NCBI RefSeq assembly: GCF_023094165.1
Contig: NZ_JALMDK010000003.1
Location: forward strand, 310,001-374,000
Source of the DNA: Crossiella sp. S99.2
GTDB taxonomy: Bacteria > Actinomycetota > Actinomycetes > Mycobacteriales > Pseudonocardiaceae
Direction: 5' to 3'
Length of the DNA stretch: 64,000 bases
Part shown: in pieces, positions 1 to 9,096 of the stretch
Layout of the letters: every line of letters begins with the position of its first letter
Position numbering within the stretch: position 1 is the stretch's first letter
Position numbers and translations under genes: made by a program
Notes under the pieces: model-generated
The model's database searches: none
Told to the model about the DNA's origin: nothing
Seen by the model: the letters and a program-made list of their open reading frames with translations, nothing else

Positions 1-184
1 TGATCGACCCGGCGGCCGGGGTCAGCTCACCGGCGAGCAGCCGCAGCAGGGTGGATTTCCCGGAACCGTTGACCCCGATCAGCCCGGTGCGGCCTTCGCC
101 GATGAGCAGGTTGAGGTCGGTGAAGACGGAATCCCCGTCCGGCCAACGGAATCCGAGCGCGGAACACACAATGGATGCGCTCAT
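1..184 (-). CDS. ABC-F family ATP-binding protein, N-terminal part (cut by window edge)
   Basis: Reading leftward from ATG at 184, the 61 visible residues begin MSASIVCSALGFRW and contain a Walker A motif (GVNGSGKST) about 37 residues in. This is the layout of the first nucleotide-binding domain of ABC-F proteins, soluble ATPases that act on the ribosome in translation control or antibiotic protection. No membrane segment is visible, and the rest lies outside the window. The start is supported by a GGGAGG ribosome-binding site 6 nt upstream. The frame stays open upstream to another ATG at 319 (45 extra codons), but that stretch has no ABC-F resemblance. An ordinary ABC-transporter ATPase cannot be excluded from this fragment. 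Confidence 0.75.
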   Translation of the reverse strand, partial: MSASIVCSALGFRWPDGDSVFTDLNLLIGEGRTGLIGVNGSGKSTLLRLLAGELTPAAGSI

Positions 185-450
185 GCGCACCTCCCGGGCA
201 GTCGTCGCGAAAAAAAGAAGGGGGCGACGGACGAGCGCACGGCGACGGCACAACTCAGGAGGGAGGCAACGCGTCCAAGAAGGGAGCGGCCAGGTCCGAG
301 CACGGGCGGAGGCGGACATGCCTCAACGTCGCGGTGACTCGTAACCTCAGCCGGTCAACCTGTACTCCCTGGGACGGCAATGGGACGCGTTCTACGTTAG
401 GACCGCCCGGATCGCGCCGCAACCCTATTTCGTCCAGTCCACATGAGACG
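185..450. other. Intergenic region between divergent ABC-F and patatin-like genes
   Basis: No gene is recognised here. The minus-strand leader of the ABC-F gene holds a run of seven T (about 212-218 on the minus strand) inside the loop of a 6-bp CGTCGC/GCGACG stem, close to the ribosome-binding site. A TACGTT box near 393 could be a -10 element for the rightward gene, but it is far from the chosen start. Confidence 0.4.
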
Positions 451-1338
451 ATGCTCGCCGTGCTGGATCACGGCCTGCCGACCCCGGTCGGTTTTGTCCT
501 CGGCGGCGGCGGAAGCCTGGGCGCCATCCAGGTCGGCATGCTGCGCGCGCTGGCCGAACACGGCATCCGCCCCGATCTGGTGATCGGCACCTCGGTCGGT
601 TCGGTCAACGGCTCGCTGCTGGCCCTGGACCCGGAGCACGCGGCGGGACGACTCACCCGGATGTGGGCGAAGATGACCCGCTCCCGGGTCTTCCCCGGCG
701 GCCCGCTCAAGCAACTGCGCACACTGCGGGCCGGGCGCAATCACCTCTTCCGCAACACCGGCCTGGCCGAGGTGCTCGCCGAAGGACTGGACGGGGCGAC
801 CCGGTTCAGCGACCTGGCACTGCCCTTCGGTGCGGTCGCGGTGGACGCGGTCACCGCGTTGCCGGTCCTGCTGCACGAGGGTGACCTGGTCCCGGCGATC
901 CTGGCCAGTGCCGCCATTCCCGGCATCTACCCGCCGGTGCGCATTGGCGAGCAGGTGCTCTACGACGGGGGAGTGCTGGCCAACGTGCCCGTGCGGCAAG
1001 CGCTGAGCATGGGCGCGAAATCGTTGATCGTGCTCGACTGCGCCTTCCCCGGCCACCTGCCCGGCGTGCCCGGCTCACTGCCGGAGACCCTGCTGTTCTG
1101 GGCCACCCTGGCCACCCGCAACCAGGCCGTGCTGGAGGCGACCCGGTGCGCGGAGTCCACACCGATCGTCTACCTGCCCGGCGCCCCCGCCCGCCCGGTC
1201 ACCCCACTGGACTTCCGGTTCACCAGCGAGCTGATCGCCAGCTCCTACGCCGAGTGCACCGAGTTCCTGTCCGGGCTGCGGGTGGACGGGCCCGGCCTGT
1301 ACGGACATCCCGCGGGGCCGACGCCCGGCACGCCCTGA
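451..1338 (+). CDS. Patatin-like phospholipase family protein
   Basis: The protein has 295 residues and a complete patatin signature. The oxyanion-hole loop GGGGSLG is at residues 18-24, the nucleophile elbow GTSVG has Ser48, and the catalytic Asp lies in YDGG at about residue 172. Patatin-fold enzymes are Ser-Asp-dyad acyl hydrolases of lipids; the substrate here is unknown. No signal peptide or transmembrane helix is seen, so it is probably cytosolic or peripheral. The frame is open back to 175, but the stretch before 451 is low-complexity and family similarity begins with the oxyanion loop, so ATG 451 is preferred. No convincing ribosome-binding site precedes it. An MFS gene follows 22 nt downstream and may be cotranscribed. 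Confidence 0.85.
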   Translation: MLAVLDHGLPTPVGFVLGGGGSLGAIQVGMLRALAEHGIRPDLVIGTSVGSVNGSLLALDPEHAAGRLTRMWAKMTRSRVFPGGPLKQLRTLRAGRNHLFRNTGLAEVLAEGLDGATRFSDLALPFGAVAVDAVTALPVLLHEGDLVPAILASAAIPGIYPPVRIGEQVLYDGGVLANVPVRQALSMGAKSLIVLDCAFPGHLPGVPGSLPETLLFWATLATRNQAVLEATRCAESTPIVYLPGAPARPVTPLDFRFTSELIASSYAECTEFLSGLRVDGPGLYGHPAGPTPGTP

Positions 1339-1360
1339 CCGATCTGGTTGTCTGGGCAAC

Positions 1361-2536
1361 ATGGGGAGAAAAGCGCTGCTGGTCGCGCTCGGGGTGGATT
1401 CCTTCGGCACCGGGGTGTTCCTGCCGATCACGGTGCTGTACCTGACCTTCGTCATCGGCCTGGACCTGCCGACCGCCGGGATCATCGGCGCCGCCGCCAC
1501 CGCGGTCGGCCTGCTGGTGCCCCCGCTGGCCGGGCACCTGGTCGACCGGTGGGGACCGCGGACCGTGCTGGTCACCGCGCAACTCGTGCAGGCCGCAGGG
1601 GCGGTGTTGTACCTGGTCGCGACAAGTGTGCCGGAGGCGTTCCTGGCCGCGGCGCTGCTGGCGACCGGGCAGCGCGGCTTCTACTGCTCGGTGTTCGTGC
1701 TCATCGCCGACCTGTCCACCGAGATCGCCAAGGACCGGCCGTTCGCGCTGGCCGGGGTCATCATGTCGGTGTGCTTCGGGGTGGGCGCGGGGGTGGCCGG
1801 GTTGCTGATCGGGCAGGGCGACTGGGCATATCGGGTGGTCGCGGCGGGCAACGCGATCAGTTTCCTGGCGTGCGCGGCCATCCTGTTGCGCTATGTCCGG
1901 CCGGTCGCGCACGTGCCCAGCGAACCCGGCGACGGCGGCTTCCGGCAGCTGCTGCGCGACCGGCCCTACCTGAGCCTGATCCTGGTCAACTTCGCCTTCG
2001 CGCTCGCCGTCGACCTGTTCGTGCTCGGCGTCCCGGTCTACCTGCGCCTGGTGCTGGGCGCCCCGGCCTGGACGATCGGCGCGGTGATCATCGTCAGCAC
2101 CGTGTTCCGGCTGCTCTTCCAGGTCGCCGTGGTGCACTGGCTGCGCGACATCCCGCGCACCACCGCCCTGTTCGGCGCCGGGGTGCTGTGGATCGTGTGG
2201 GCGCTGGCCACCGCGGCCGCGCTGCTGGTGCCCGCGCCGTGGAACCTGGCCTACCTGCTGGTGATCACCCTGGTGTTCTGCGTGGGCAACCTGGTGCACG
2301 CGCCCACCTCCACCGCCCTGGCCGAGGCCGGCGCCCCGCCCGGCGCGCGCGGCCGGTACGTGGCCACTTTCCAGTACTCCTTCGGCGTGTCCAACGTGGT
2401 CGCGCCCGCGGTGATCGGCCTGACCGCGTTCGGCCCGGCGATTCCGTGGCTGGTGCTCGCCGGGGTCCTCGCCCTGGCCACCGCCGCGCTGCCGCTGCTG
2501 GGCCGCTCTCTACCAGTGGCTGCCGTACGTCGCTAG
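1361..2536 (+). CDS. MFS transporter
   Basis: This 391-residue, very hydrophobic protein has the spacing of twelve transmembrane helices. The loop after helix 2 carries the MFS motif-A-like stretch GHLVDRWGPR, so it belongs to the major facilitator superfamily, most like drug-efflux members. The start matches the usual position of helix 1 (DSFGTGVFLPITVLYL). It lies 22 nt after the patatin-like gene in the same direction. The substrate cannot be read from sequence. A long hairpin lies just beyond its 3' end. Confidence 0.88.
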   Translation: MGRKALLVALGVDSFGTGVFLPITVLYLTFVIGLDLPTAGIIGAAATAVGLLVPPLAGHLVDRWGPRTVLVTAQLVQAAGAVLYLVATSVPEAFLAAALLATGQRGFYCSVFVLIADLSTEIAKDRPFALAGVIMSVCFGVGAGVAGLLIGQGDWAYRVVAAGNAISFLACAAILLRYVRPVAHVPSEPGDGGFRQLLRDRPYLSLILVNFAFALAVDLFVLGVPVYLRLVLGAPAWTIGAVIIVSTVFRLLFQVAVVHWLRDIPRTTALFGAGVLWIVWALATAAALLVPAPWNLAYLLVITLVFCVGNLVHAPTSTALAEAGAPPGARGRYVATFQYSFGVSNVVAPAVIGLTAFGPAIPWLVLAGVLALATAALPLLGRSLPVAAVRR

Positions 2537-2601
2537 GAACGGCTCGCGAAAAGGCGTGGCGCGCAGCGACACGGCGGGCTGTTAACCGGCGGCGGGGTGC
2601 C

Positions 2602-2694
2602 GATTTTTCGCGTTGCCTTGTCGTGTGCCCGACGCATCCGAAGCTTGCTTCGCGTGCGGCGGGTACACGACGAGGCGACTCAAGAGCGAAAAAT
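2602..2694. repeat. Long imperfect intergenic hairpin
   Basis: The outer arms are GATTTTTCGC near 2602 and its complement GCGAAAAATC ending near 2694. The next arms, TTGTCGTGT and ACACGACGA, pair further in. The tip is a small hairpin CGAAGC-TT-GCTTCG at about 2639-2652. The whole structure spans roughly 93 nt between the MFS gene and mshC. It could act as a bidirectional terminator, a structured RNA or a member of a dispersed repeat family. Both outer arms carry an A/T tract. Confidence 0.6.
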
Positions 2695-2791
2695 CCAGCG
2701 CGCGGAGCGCGCCAATGTAACTGCTAATTCCCTGATGTTGGGAGGATCACGCGGAAGCGCGGTGGGCTGTGACTCATGCGGAACTGTTGAT

Positions 2792-2797
2792 TATCGT
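2792..2797 (+). promoter_or_regulatory. Candidate -10 box (TATCGT) for leaderless mshC
   Basis: TATCGT is followed by 7 nt and then the ATG of mshC. A TGTGAC hexamer lies 18 nt upstream as a possible -35. This geometry is typical of leaderless actinobacterial transcripts. Confidence 0.45.
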
Positions 2798-2804
2798 CTG
2801 AGGA

Positions 2805-4046
2805 ATGCAGACCTGGTCGTCAATTCCGGTACCCCGGCTCCCCGGTTCCCCCCGCCCGCTGCGGCTCTACGACACCGCCACCGCGGAGGTCCGGCCGACG
2901 ACCCCGGGCGACACCGCCCGGCTCTACGTCTGCGGCATCACCCCCTACGACGCCACCCACCTCGGCCACGCCGCCACCTACCTGGCCTTCGACTTGGTGC
3001 ACCGGCTGTGGCTGGACAACGGGCACGACGTGCACTACGTGCAGAACGTCACCGACATCGACGACCCGCTGCTGGAACGCGCCATCCGGGACCAGGACGA
3101 CTGGGTGGTGCTCGGGATGCGGGAGACCGCGTTGTTCCGGGAGGACATGGAGGCGCTGCGGGTGCTGCCGCCGCGGCACTACGTCGGCGCGGTGGAGGCC
3201 ATCCCGGAGATCACCGAGGCCATCGGCAAACTGCTCGCCGCCGGCGCGGCCTACCGGGTCGATGACGACGAGTACGCCGACATCTACTTCGACCACAACG
3301 CCACCGGCCGCTTCGGCTACGAGTCCAACTACGACGAGCCGACCATGCTCGGCTACTTCGCCGAACGCGGCGGCGACCCCGACCGCCCTGGCAAGCGGCA
3401 CCCCCTGGACGCGTTGCTGTGGCGGCTGGACCGACCGGGCGAGCCCGCCTGGGACTCCGAGTTCGGCCGTGGCCGTCCCGGCTGGCACATCGAGTGTTCG
3501 GTGATCGCGCTCAACCGGCTCGGCGCGGGCCCGGACGTGCAGGGCGGCGGGTCCGACCTGATCTTCCCGCACCACGAGTACAGCGCCGCGCACGCCGAGG
3601 CGCTCACCGGGTTCCAGCCCTTCGCCCGGCACTACAGCCACGCCGGGATGATCGGGCTGGACGGGGAGAAGATGTCCAAGTCCCGCGGCAACCTGGTCTT
3701 CGTCTCCCGGCTGCGCGCGGACAAGGTCGACTCGATGGCCGTGCGCCTTGGCCTGCTCGCCGACCACTACCGCGCCGACCGGCCGTGGAGCGACACGCTG
3801 TTGCAGACCGCCCAGCGACGCCTGGACACCTGGCGGGCCGCGGTCGCCCTGGCCGCCGGGCCCGACGGCCAGGCCCTGGTGGACCGGCTGCGCGACCACC
3901 TCGCCGACGACCTGGACACCCCGCGCGCGCTCGCCGCCGTGGACGCCTGGGCGGCGCAAGCCCTGGAACAGCGGGCCGGCGGCGACCCTGGCGCGCCCGC
4001 GCTGGTGCGGGCGGCGGTCGACGCGCTGCTGGGCGTGGCACTCTAG
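2805..4046 (+). CDS. mshC: L-cysteine:1D-myo-inositol 2-amino-2-deoxy-alpha-D-glucopyranoside ligase (mycothiol synthesis)
   Basis: The 413-residue protein matches MshC in length and motifs. It has [14 protein letters not shown], whose HLGH is the class-I synthetase HIGH-type motif and whose Cys belongs to the zinc site. It also has HNxTD-type [12 protein letters not shown], the zinc-ligand stretch GWHIECS with PHHEYS, and the KMSKS loop EKMSKSRGN. The enzyme is a cysteinyl-tRNA-synthetase relative that uses ATP to join cysteine to GlcN-Ins in mycothiol biosynthesis, in the cytosol. It is the best taxonomic marker in the window, since mycothiol is restricted to actinobacteria. The regulator gene downstream starts 5 nt after its stop. 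Confusion with CysS is unlikely given length and motifs. Confidence 0.96.
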   Translation: MQTWSSIPVPRLPGSPRPLRLYDTATAEVRPTTPGDTARLYVCGITPYDATHLGHAATYLAFDLVHRLWLDNGHDVHYVQNVTDIDDPLLERAIRDQDDWVVLGMRETALFREDMEALRVLPPRHYVGAVEAIPEITEAIGKLLAAGAAYRVDDDEYADIYFDHNATGRFGYESNYDEPTMLGYFAERGGDPDRPGKRHPLDALLWRLDRPGEPAWDSEFGRGRPGWHIECSVIALNRLGAGPDVQGGGSDLIFPHHEYSAAHAEALTGFQPFARHYSHAGMIGLDGEKMSKSRGNLVFVSRLRADKVDSMAVRLGLLADHYRADRPWSDTLLQTAQRRLDTWRAAVALAAGPDGQALVDRLRDHLADDLDTPRALAAVDAWAAQALEQRAGGDPGAPALVRAAVDALLGVAL

Positions 4047-4051
4047 CCTTC

Positions 4052-6970
4052 GTGCCCGCTCTCGACTTCCGCCTGCTCGGCCCGCTTGAGGTGATCATCG
4101 ACGGGCGGCCGGTCGAGATCAACGCCAGCAAGCACCGGATCGTGCTGGCCTGCCTGCTGCTGCGGGCGGGCCGCACGGTCCCGGTCGGCGACCTGGTCCG
4201 CGAACTCTGGCCCGAGGGCGCCGGTGCGCGGGCCAAGGCGACCGTGCAGACCTACGTGTCCCGGCTGCGCAGGCAGCTCGGCGCGGATCTGCTGCACACC
4301 GAGCCCACCGGATACCGGCTCGCGGTGCCGCCGGAAACCCTGGATGTGCACCGGTTCCGGGCGCTGCTGACCGAGGGGCCGGGGGAGCGGCAGCGGCTGC
4401 ACGAGGCCCTGGAACTGTGGCGCGGACCCGCGTTGCAGGGCATTCCGGCCGACGGCCTGCACGAACTCGAAGCCCCCCGCCTGGAAGCCGATCGCCTGCG
4501 GGCCCTGGAACGCCGGATCGAACTGGACCTGGCCGCCGGGCAGCACGCCGACCTGGTGGCCGAACTCCAGGTGCTCACCGCCCGGCACCCACTGCACGAG
4601 GGTTTCTGGCGGCTGCTCATGCTCGCCCTGCGCCAAGGCGACCGCCAGGGCGAGGCACTCACCGCTTACCAGCGCGCCCGCGCCCTGCTGACCGCCGAAC
4701 TGGGCGCCGAACCCGGTCCGGCCCTGCGCGCCGCTCACCAGGCCATCCTCACCGGCGAGGCCACCCCCGCCCCTGCCTGGCGGCCGGTCAACCAGCTGCC
4801 CGGCGATATTGGCGCGTTCATCGGCCGCACCGGCCTGCTCGCCGACCTGGACAGCGCGCTGCGCCCCGGCGCCACCGTGCTGCTCTCCGGCCCGCCCGGC
4901 GTCGGCAAGACCGCACTGGCCGTGCACCTGGCCCACCGCCTGCGCGCCCGGTTCCCCGACGGCCTGCTGCACGTCAACCTGCGCGGCTACACCACCGGCG
5001 CCATCACCGACCCGGCCCAGGTGCTGGCCCGCCTGCTGCGCGCCCTCGGCCTGCCCCCGGCCGAACTCCCTGCCGACGCCCCCGCGCTGGCCGCCCTGCT
5101 GCACGAGGTCACCGCGGGCAGGCGACTGCTGGTCCTGCTGGACAACCTCGCCGACCCGGACCTGCTGCCCGACCTGGGTGACTGTGCCGTGCTGGCCACC
5201 AGTCGCGCCGAACTCGCCCTGCCCCGCGCGCACGCCTGCCCGGTCGGCATCCTCACCACCGAGGAATCCCTGGACCTGCTCACCAGCCTGCTCGGCGAGG
5301 CGGTCAGCGCCGAACCCGACGCCGCCCGCGACCTCCTGGACCTGTGCGGCCGCCTGCCGCTGGCCCTGCGCATCGCCGCCGCCAACGCCCTGGACGAAGC
5401 CGACCTGGCCACCCACGTCACCCGGCTGCGTGCGGGCAACCGGCTCTCCGCGCTGTCCATCACCGGCGACCCCGACGCCGCCGTCCGCGGCGTCTTCGCC
5501 CAGTCCTACCAACGCCTCAGCCCAGCCGCCCGCCGCCTGTTCCGCCTCTTCGGCCTCATCCCGGGTCCGGACATCACCACTCCGGCCGCCACCGCGCTCT
5601 GCGGCGCTGACGCCGGCCCGCTGCTGGCCGAGTTGACCACCGCGGGTCTGCTCACCGCCGAACACGACCGGCACACCAGCCACGACCTGCTGCGCCTCTA
5701 CGCCGCGGAACTCGGTGCGGCGGACGTGGACGGCCCGGAAGCGCTGGACGGGCTCGTCGATCACTACGCCAGTGCGGCGACAGCTGCCTCCCCGCAGTGG
5801 CTGGTCGCCGAACGCGCGGTCCTGCTGGCCACCGTGGAGCACGCCACTCAGCAAGGCCCCTACCGCGCCTGCCACCAGCTGGCCGCCGCGATGGTGCCGG
5901 ATCTGCTGCGCCATGGCCTCTCCAGTGAGCTGACCGCGGTCTGTGCCGCCGGGCACCAGGCCGCGGCCAAGGACGGCGATCCGGACGCCGAGGCCCAACT
6001 GGCGCTCAACCTGGGCGAACACCTGATCACCCTCGGTTCCAACGACCTCGCCGCCGACCTGATCGACCGCGCCTACGAGCTGACCGAGGGACAGCCCGCG
6101 CAACGCACCGTCGAGTCCAGTCGACTGCTGATCGCCGGGTTCCGGCACGGCTGGTCGCCCGAGTTGCTCGCTCAAGCAGGCGAACTCGGCAGGCGCTGCG
6201 CCGCGGCCGGGGATGTCGACGCGCAGGTCCGGGCGATCTACACCCTGGTCAACGGGCTGTGGGCGGTAGGTGAGATCGATGAACTCATCCGCCAGGCCGA
6301 ACTGGGCCTGACCCTGGAGTCCAACGTGGGCGACCGGTCCGGTTTCCTGGCCTGTCTGGCCACCGGGCACTGGGAAAGTGGTCGGTTCGAACCCGCCATC
6401 GCCAGACTCCGTGAGGCCGTCGAGATCACCGATCAGGGCGAGTTCTGGCACAGCGCCATGTCGATGAAGATCTGGCTCGCCGAAGTCCTGGCCGAAGTCG
6501 GACAAGACGCTGAGGCCCACGCCATCGCACACGAGGTATACGACCGGATCGCTGACGCCCACGACCATCGGTTGCGGGCAGGGGCACTCAACGTCTTCGG
6601 CGTGTTGCACCGCCGAGCCGGTCGCCTCGCCGAAGCCCTGGGCTGTCACCAGGAGGCTTTCGCCGAACTCGACCGCGACACCGGAGGCATCCTCGGCGAG
6701 ACTCGGATCCGGTTGTCGGAGACGCTGCGCGCGATGGGCCGGGCGCGGGAGGCATTGCCGATCATCGAGCCTGCCCAGCACCAGTCCGGCCGGTCGGACC
6801 CCAGGGTATTCGCCACGCGGGCGGTGCTGGAGTGCGCCGAGGTGCACGCGGCCCTCGGTGCCATCGCGAAGGCCGTTGAACTGGGGGAGCGGGCGGCGGA
6901 GCAGTTCCGGCAGGTCGGCAGCTTGCTGGGCATGCGGCGTGCGGCGGAGTTCCTGGCCGGACTCAGCTAG
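4052..6970 (+). CDS. SARP/AfsR-type transcriptional regulator with NB-ARC and TPR domains
   Basis: From GTG 4052 the protein has 972 residues. It begins with an OmpR-like winged helix (about 1-95, LDFRLLGPLEV, then TVQTYVSRLRRQLG). A bacterial transcriptional activator domain follows (about 100-245). An NB-ARC/STAND ATPase comes next, with Walker A GPPGVGKT near residue 280 and the Walker B-like stretch LLVLLDN. The C-terminal third is helical, TPR-like repeats. AfsR-type SARPs bind direct repeats and activate specialised-metabolite or stress genes. No biosynthetic cluster lies nearby, so the target is unknown. It starts 5 nt after mshC and may be cotranscribed. The open frame before 4052 overlaps mshC and is not coding. 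Confidence 0.92.
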   Translation: MPALDFRLLGPLEVIIDGRPVEINASKHRIVLACLLLRAGRTVPVGDLVRELWPEGAGARAKATVQTYVSRLRRQLGADLLHTEPTGYRLAVPPETLDVHRFRALLTEGPGERQRLHEALELWRGPALQGIPADGLHELEAPRLEADRLRALERRIELDLAAGQHADLVAELQVLTARHPLHEGFWRLLMLALRQGDRQGEALTAYQRARALLTAELGAEPGPALRAAHQAILTGEATPAPAWRPVNQLPGDIGAFIGRTGLLADLDSALRPGATVLLSGPPGVGKTALAVHLAHRLRARFPDGLLHVNLRGYTTGAITDPAQVLARLLRALGLPPAELPADAPALAALLHEVTAGRRLLVLLDNLADPDLLPDLGDCAVLATSRAELALPRAHACPVGILTTEESLDLLTSLLGEAVSAEPDAARDLLDLCGRLPLALRIAAANALDEADLATHVTRLRAGNRLSALSITGDPDAAVRGVFAQSYQRLSPAARRLFRLFGLIPGPDITTPAATALCGADAGPLLAELTTAGLLTAEHDRHTSHDLLRLYAAELGAADVDGPEALDGLVDHYASAATAASPQWLVAERAVLLATVEHATQQGPYRACHQLAAAMVPDLLRHGLSSELTAVCAAGHQAAAKDGDPDAEAQLALNLGEHLITLGSNDLAADLIDRAYELTEGQPAQRTVESSRLLIAGFRHGWSPELLAQAGELGRRCAAAGDVDAQVRAIYTLVNGLWAVGEIDELIRQAELGLTLESNVGDRSGFLACLATGHWESGRFEPAIARLREAVEITDQGEFWHSAMSMKIWLAEVLAEVGQDAEAHAIAHEVYDRIADAHDHRLRAGALNVFGVLHRRAGRLAEALGCHQEAFAELDRDTGGILGETRIRLSETLRAMGRAREALPIIEPAQHQSGRSDPRVFATRAVLECAEVHAALGAIAKAVELGERAAEQFRQVGSLLGMRRAAEFLAGLS

Positions 6971-7019
6971 CCCGGAACCCGGTTGCGCCACGGCCGCCGG
7001 TGCCCGAAGGTAGACCGCC

Positions 7020-8297
7020 GTGACGATCACCAGCCCGACGCTCGCCGCGCTCGCCGCCACCCCCGACGACCTCGCCGCCCACCTCCGCACCGCAGGCGGC
7101 CCGCTGATCGAAGCCGCCCCCGGCGCCCCCGGCTCCGTGCTCGTCACCTTCGTCTGGCTGGGCCCCGCCGAACGCGTCTCGATCCGCGCCGGCCAGCTCT
7201 TCCCCGACCACCTCGCGCCCTCGCACCCGATGCACCGCGTCGAGGGCACCGACATCTGGCACCTGTCCACCACCGTGCCCGCCGAGGTCACCAGCAGCTA
7301 TCAGTACATTGTGGACGAACCGCCCGCCGGTGACCTGATCGGCGACGCCTTCGAGGCGCTGCGCCGCCAGGTCGACTGCTGGCGGGCGGATCCCTTCAAC
7401 GCCAAGCGGCTCTACCCGCAGACCGGCCTCATCGCCGGCCGCCTGGACCTGCCCGAGCACCAGTGGGACTCGATCCTGGAACTCCCCGGCACCGAACCCG
7501 CCCCCTGGTTCACCCCGGCAGGCGCGCCCGCGGGCACCCTGACCGAACTGCGGCTGACCTCGGCCGCACTCGGCAACGAGCGGCGGGTCACCGTGTACCG
7601 GCCCGCGGTCGGCGAGGGGCCGTTCCCGCTGGTGGTCATGCTCGACGGGGAGTGCTGGACCCGGGTCGCCGCTCTGCCGACCGCGCTGGACAACCGGATC
7701 GCCGACGGCACGCTCGCCCCGGCCGTGGTCGCCTTCGTGCACACCCCGGAGGTCGCGGACCGGCCGACCGCGCGGCTGCGGGAGAGCACCTGCAACCCGG
7801 CGCTGACCATGCTGCTCGCCGACGAACTGCCGCCGCTGCTGCGCGAGTTCGACGTCACCACCGACCCGGCCCGCACCGTCCTGGCCGGCAACAGCCTCAC
7901 CGGACTGGCCGCGGCCTACACCGCCCTCGAACGGCCCGAGGTCTACGGCAACGTGCTGTCCAGCTCCGGTTCCTTCTGGTGGGGCTACGCCGACCACCCG
8001 ATCGCCGCCACCCTCGGCGGCAAGGACGGCGAACCGGAATGGCTCACCCGGCAGTACGCCGACGCGCCCGCCGTGCCGGTCCGGTTCTGGCTGGACTGCG
8101 GGATCCTGGAAGCCGGGAACGTGCCGTGGATCCCCGGCGTCGACCCGCGCGCGGCCAACCGGCACTTCCGGACCGTGTTGCGGGCCAAGGGAAACCGGGT
8201 CGACTACGTCGAGGCGCCGGGCGGGCACGAGTTCGTCTCCTTCCGGCGCAACGTGATCCGCGGCCTGTGCACGCTGCTGCCCGGAGCCTCGGCATGA
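7020..8297 (+). CDS. Fes-like (enterochelin esterase family) alpha/beta hydrolase
   Basis: The 425 residues are arranged like Fes-type trilactone esterases. An N-terminal immunoglobulin-like domain (VLVTFVWLGPAERVSI to about residue 160) precedes an esterase-D-like catalytic domain. The nucleophile is in GNSLTG (Ser near 292) and the histidine in APGGHEFVSFR near the C-terminus. Such enzymes cleave catecholate siderophores to release iron. The protein lacks a signal peptide, consistent with cytosolic action after uptake. No siderophore synthesis or uptake genes are in the window, so substrate assignment stays at family level. GTG start. The last 4 nt (ATGA) overlap the next gene, implying translational coupling. 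Confidence 0.83.
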   Translation: MTITSPTLAALAATPDDLAAHLRTAGGPLIEAAPGAPGSVLVTFVWLGPAERVSIRAGQLFPDHLAPSHPMHRVEGTDIWHLSTTVPAEVTSSYQYIVDEPPAGDLIGDAFEALRRQVDCWRADPFNAKRLYPQTGLIAGRLDLPEHQWDSILELPGTEPAPWFTPAGAPAGTLTELRLTSAALGNERRVTVYRPAVGEGPFPLVVMLDGECWTRVAALPTALDNRIADGTLAPAVVAFVHTPEVADRPTARLRESTCNPALTMLLADELPPLLREFDVTTDPARTVLAGNSLTGLAAAYTALERPEVYGNVLSSSGSFWWGYADHPIAATLGGKDGEPEWLTRQYADAPAVPVRFWLDCGILEAGNVPWIPGVDPRAANRHFRTVLRAKGNRVDYVEAPGGHEFVSFRRNVIRGLCTLLPGASA

Positions 8298-9079
8298 TCG
8301 AGTCCACTGTGGACCTCCAGGGACGGCGGTTCGGTCACGTCGACTTCGGCGGTCCGGGACGGCCGGTGCTGGCCCTGCACGGGAGTTTCGGGCGGGGCAG
8401 CCAGTTCGCGCGACTGGCGGCCGAGCTGGGCGAGGAGTTCCGGGTGCTCGCGCTGGACCAGCGCGGACACGGGAACAGCGCGCACGGCGGCGACTTCGGA
8501 CGGGCGGAGTTCGTGGCTGACGCGGCGGAGTTCCTGCGCCACCTCGATCTGGGGCCGCTGCCGGTGCTGGGTCACTCCCTGGGCGGGCTCAACGCCTTCC
8601 AGCTCGCCGCCCGGCACCCGGACCTGGTCAGCTCGCTCATCGTCGAGGACTTCGGCGCGGTCATGCGGACACCCGAGGTCGAACACCCCGAACTGGACCT
8701 CACCGGCTGGCCGCTGCTGGCCGGCTCCGCGGCGGAGTTGCGGGCGGCGGTGGCCAGGCTGGTGCCGGTGGTGGACTACTTCATGGCCAGCGCGATCGAG
8801 ACCGCCCAGGGCTGGCGGTTGTGCTTCGACTACGCCGATCTGGCCGCCACCCAGCGCGGCGGACTCGGCGACCACTGGCCGGACTGGCTGGCCGTGCGCT
8901 GCCCGATCCTGTTGCTGCGCGGGCAACACAGCCCGATGCTGCCCGCCGCACTGGCCGCCGACATGGTCCGGCCCGGGGTGGAATTGGTCGAGCTGCCCGG
9001 GTGCGGGCACTGGATCCACGACGACGATCCGGCCGGATTCGCCGCGGCCGTGCGCGGCTTCCTGCGCCGGACCGGCTGA
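8294..9079 (+). CDS. Alpha/beta hydrolase
   Basis: The protein has 261 residues with the classic alpha/beta-hydrolase order: oxyanion HGSFGRG, LDQRGHGNS, nucleophile GHSLGG, and terminal CGHWIHDDDP supplying the histidine. The start ATG overlaps the stop of the Fes-like gene by ATGA, so the two are a translational unit. The frame is open far upstream, but that part is a shadow of the preceding gene. Esterase, lipase or lactonase activity is possible; no substrate is indicated. Confidence 0.85.
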   Translation: MIESTVDLQGRRFGHVDFGGPGRPVLALHGSFGRGSQFARLAAELGEEFRVLALDQRGHGNSAHGGDFGRAEFVADAAEFLRHLDLGPLPVLGHSLGGLNAFQLAARHPDLVSSLIVEDFGAVMRTPEVEHPELDLTGWPLLAGSAAELRAAVARLVPVVDYFMASAIETAQGWRLCFDYADLAATQRGGLGDHWPDWLAVRCPILLLRGQHSPMLPAALAADMVRPGVELVELPGCGHWIHDDDPAGFAAAVRGFLRRTG

Positions 9080-9096
9080 ACCGGCATGATGCGCCG

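Noticed and set aside
175..450. N-terminal extension of the patatin-like protein to 175
   Set aside because: The extra 92 residues are low-complexity and out of register with the family; the family core begins just after ATG 451.
4043..7291. Very long minus-strand open frame (1082 codons) opposite the SARP gene
   Set aside because: It is an antisense shadow produced by high GC; composition is Gln/Gly/Arg-rich, with no domain, and the plus-strand SARP has clear motifs.
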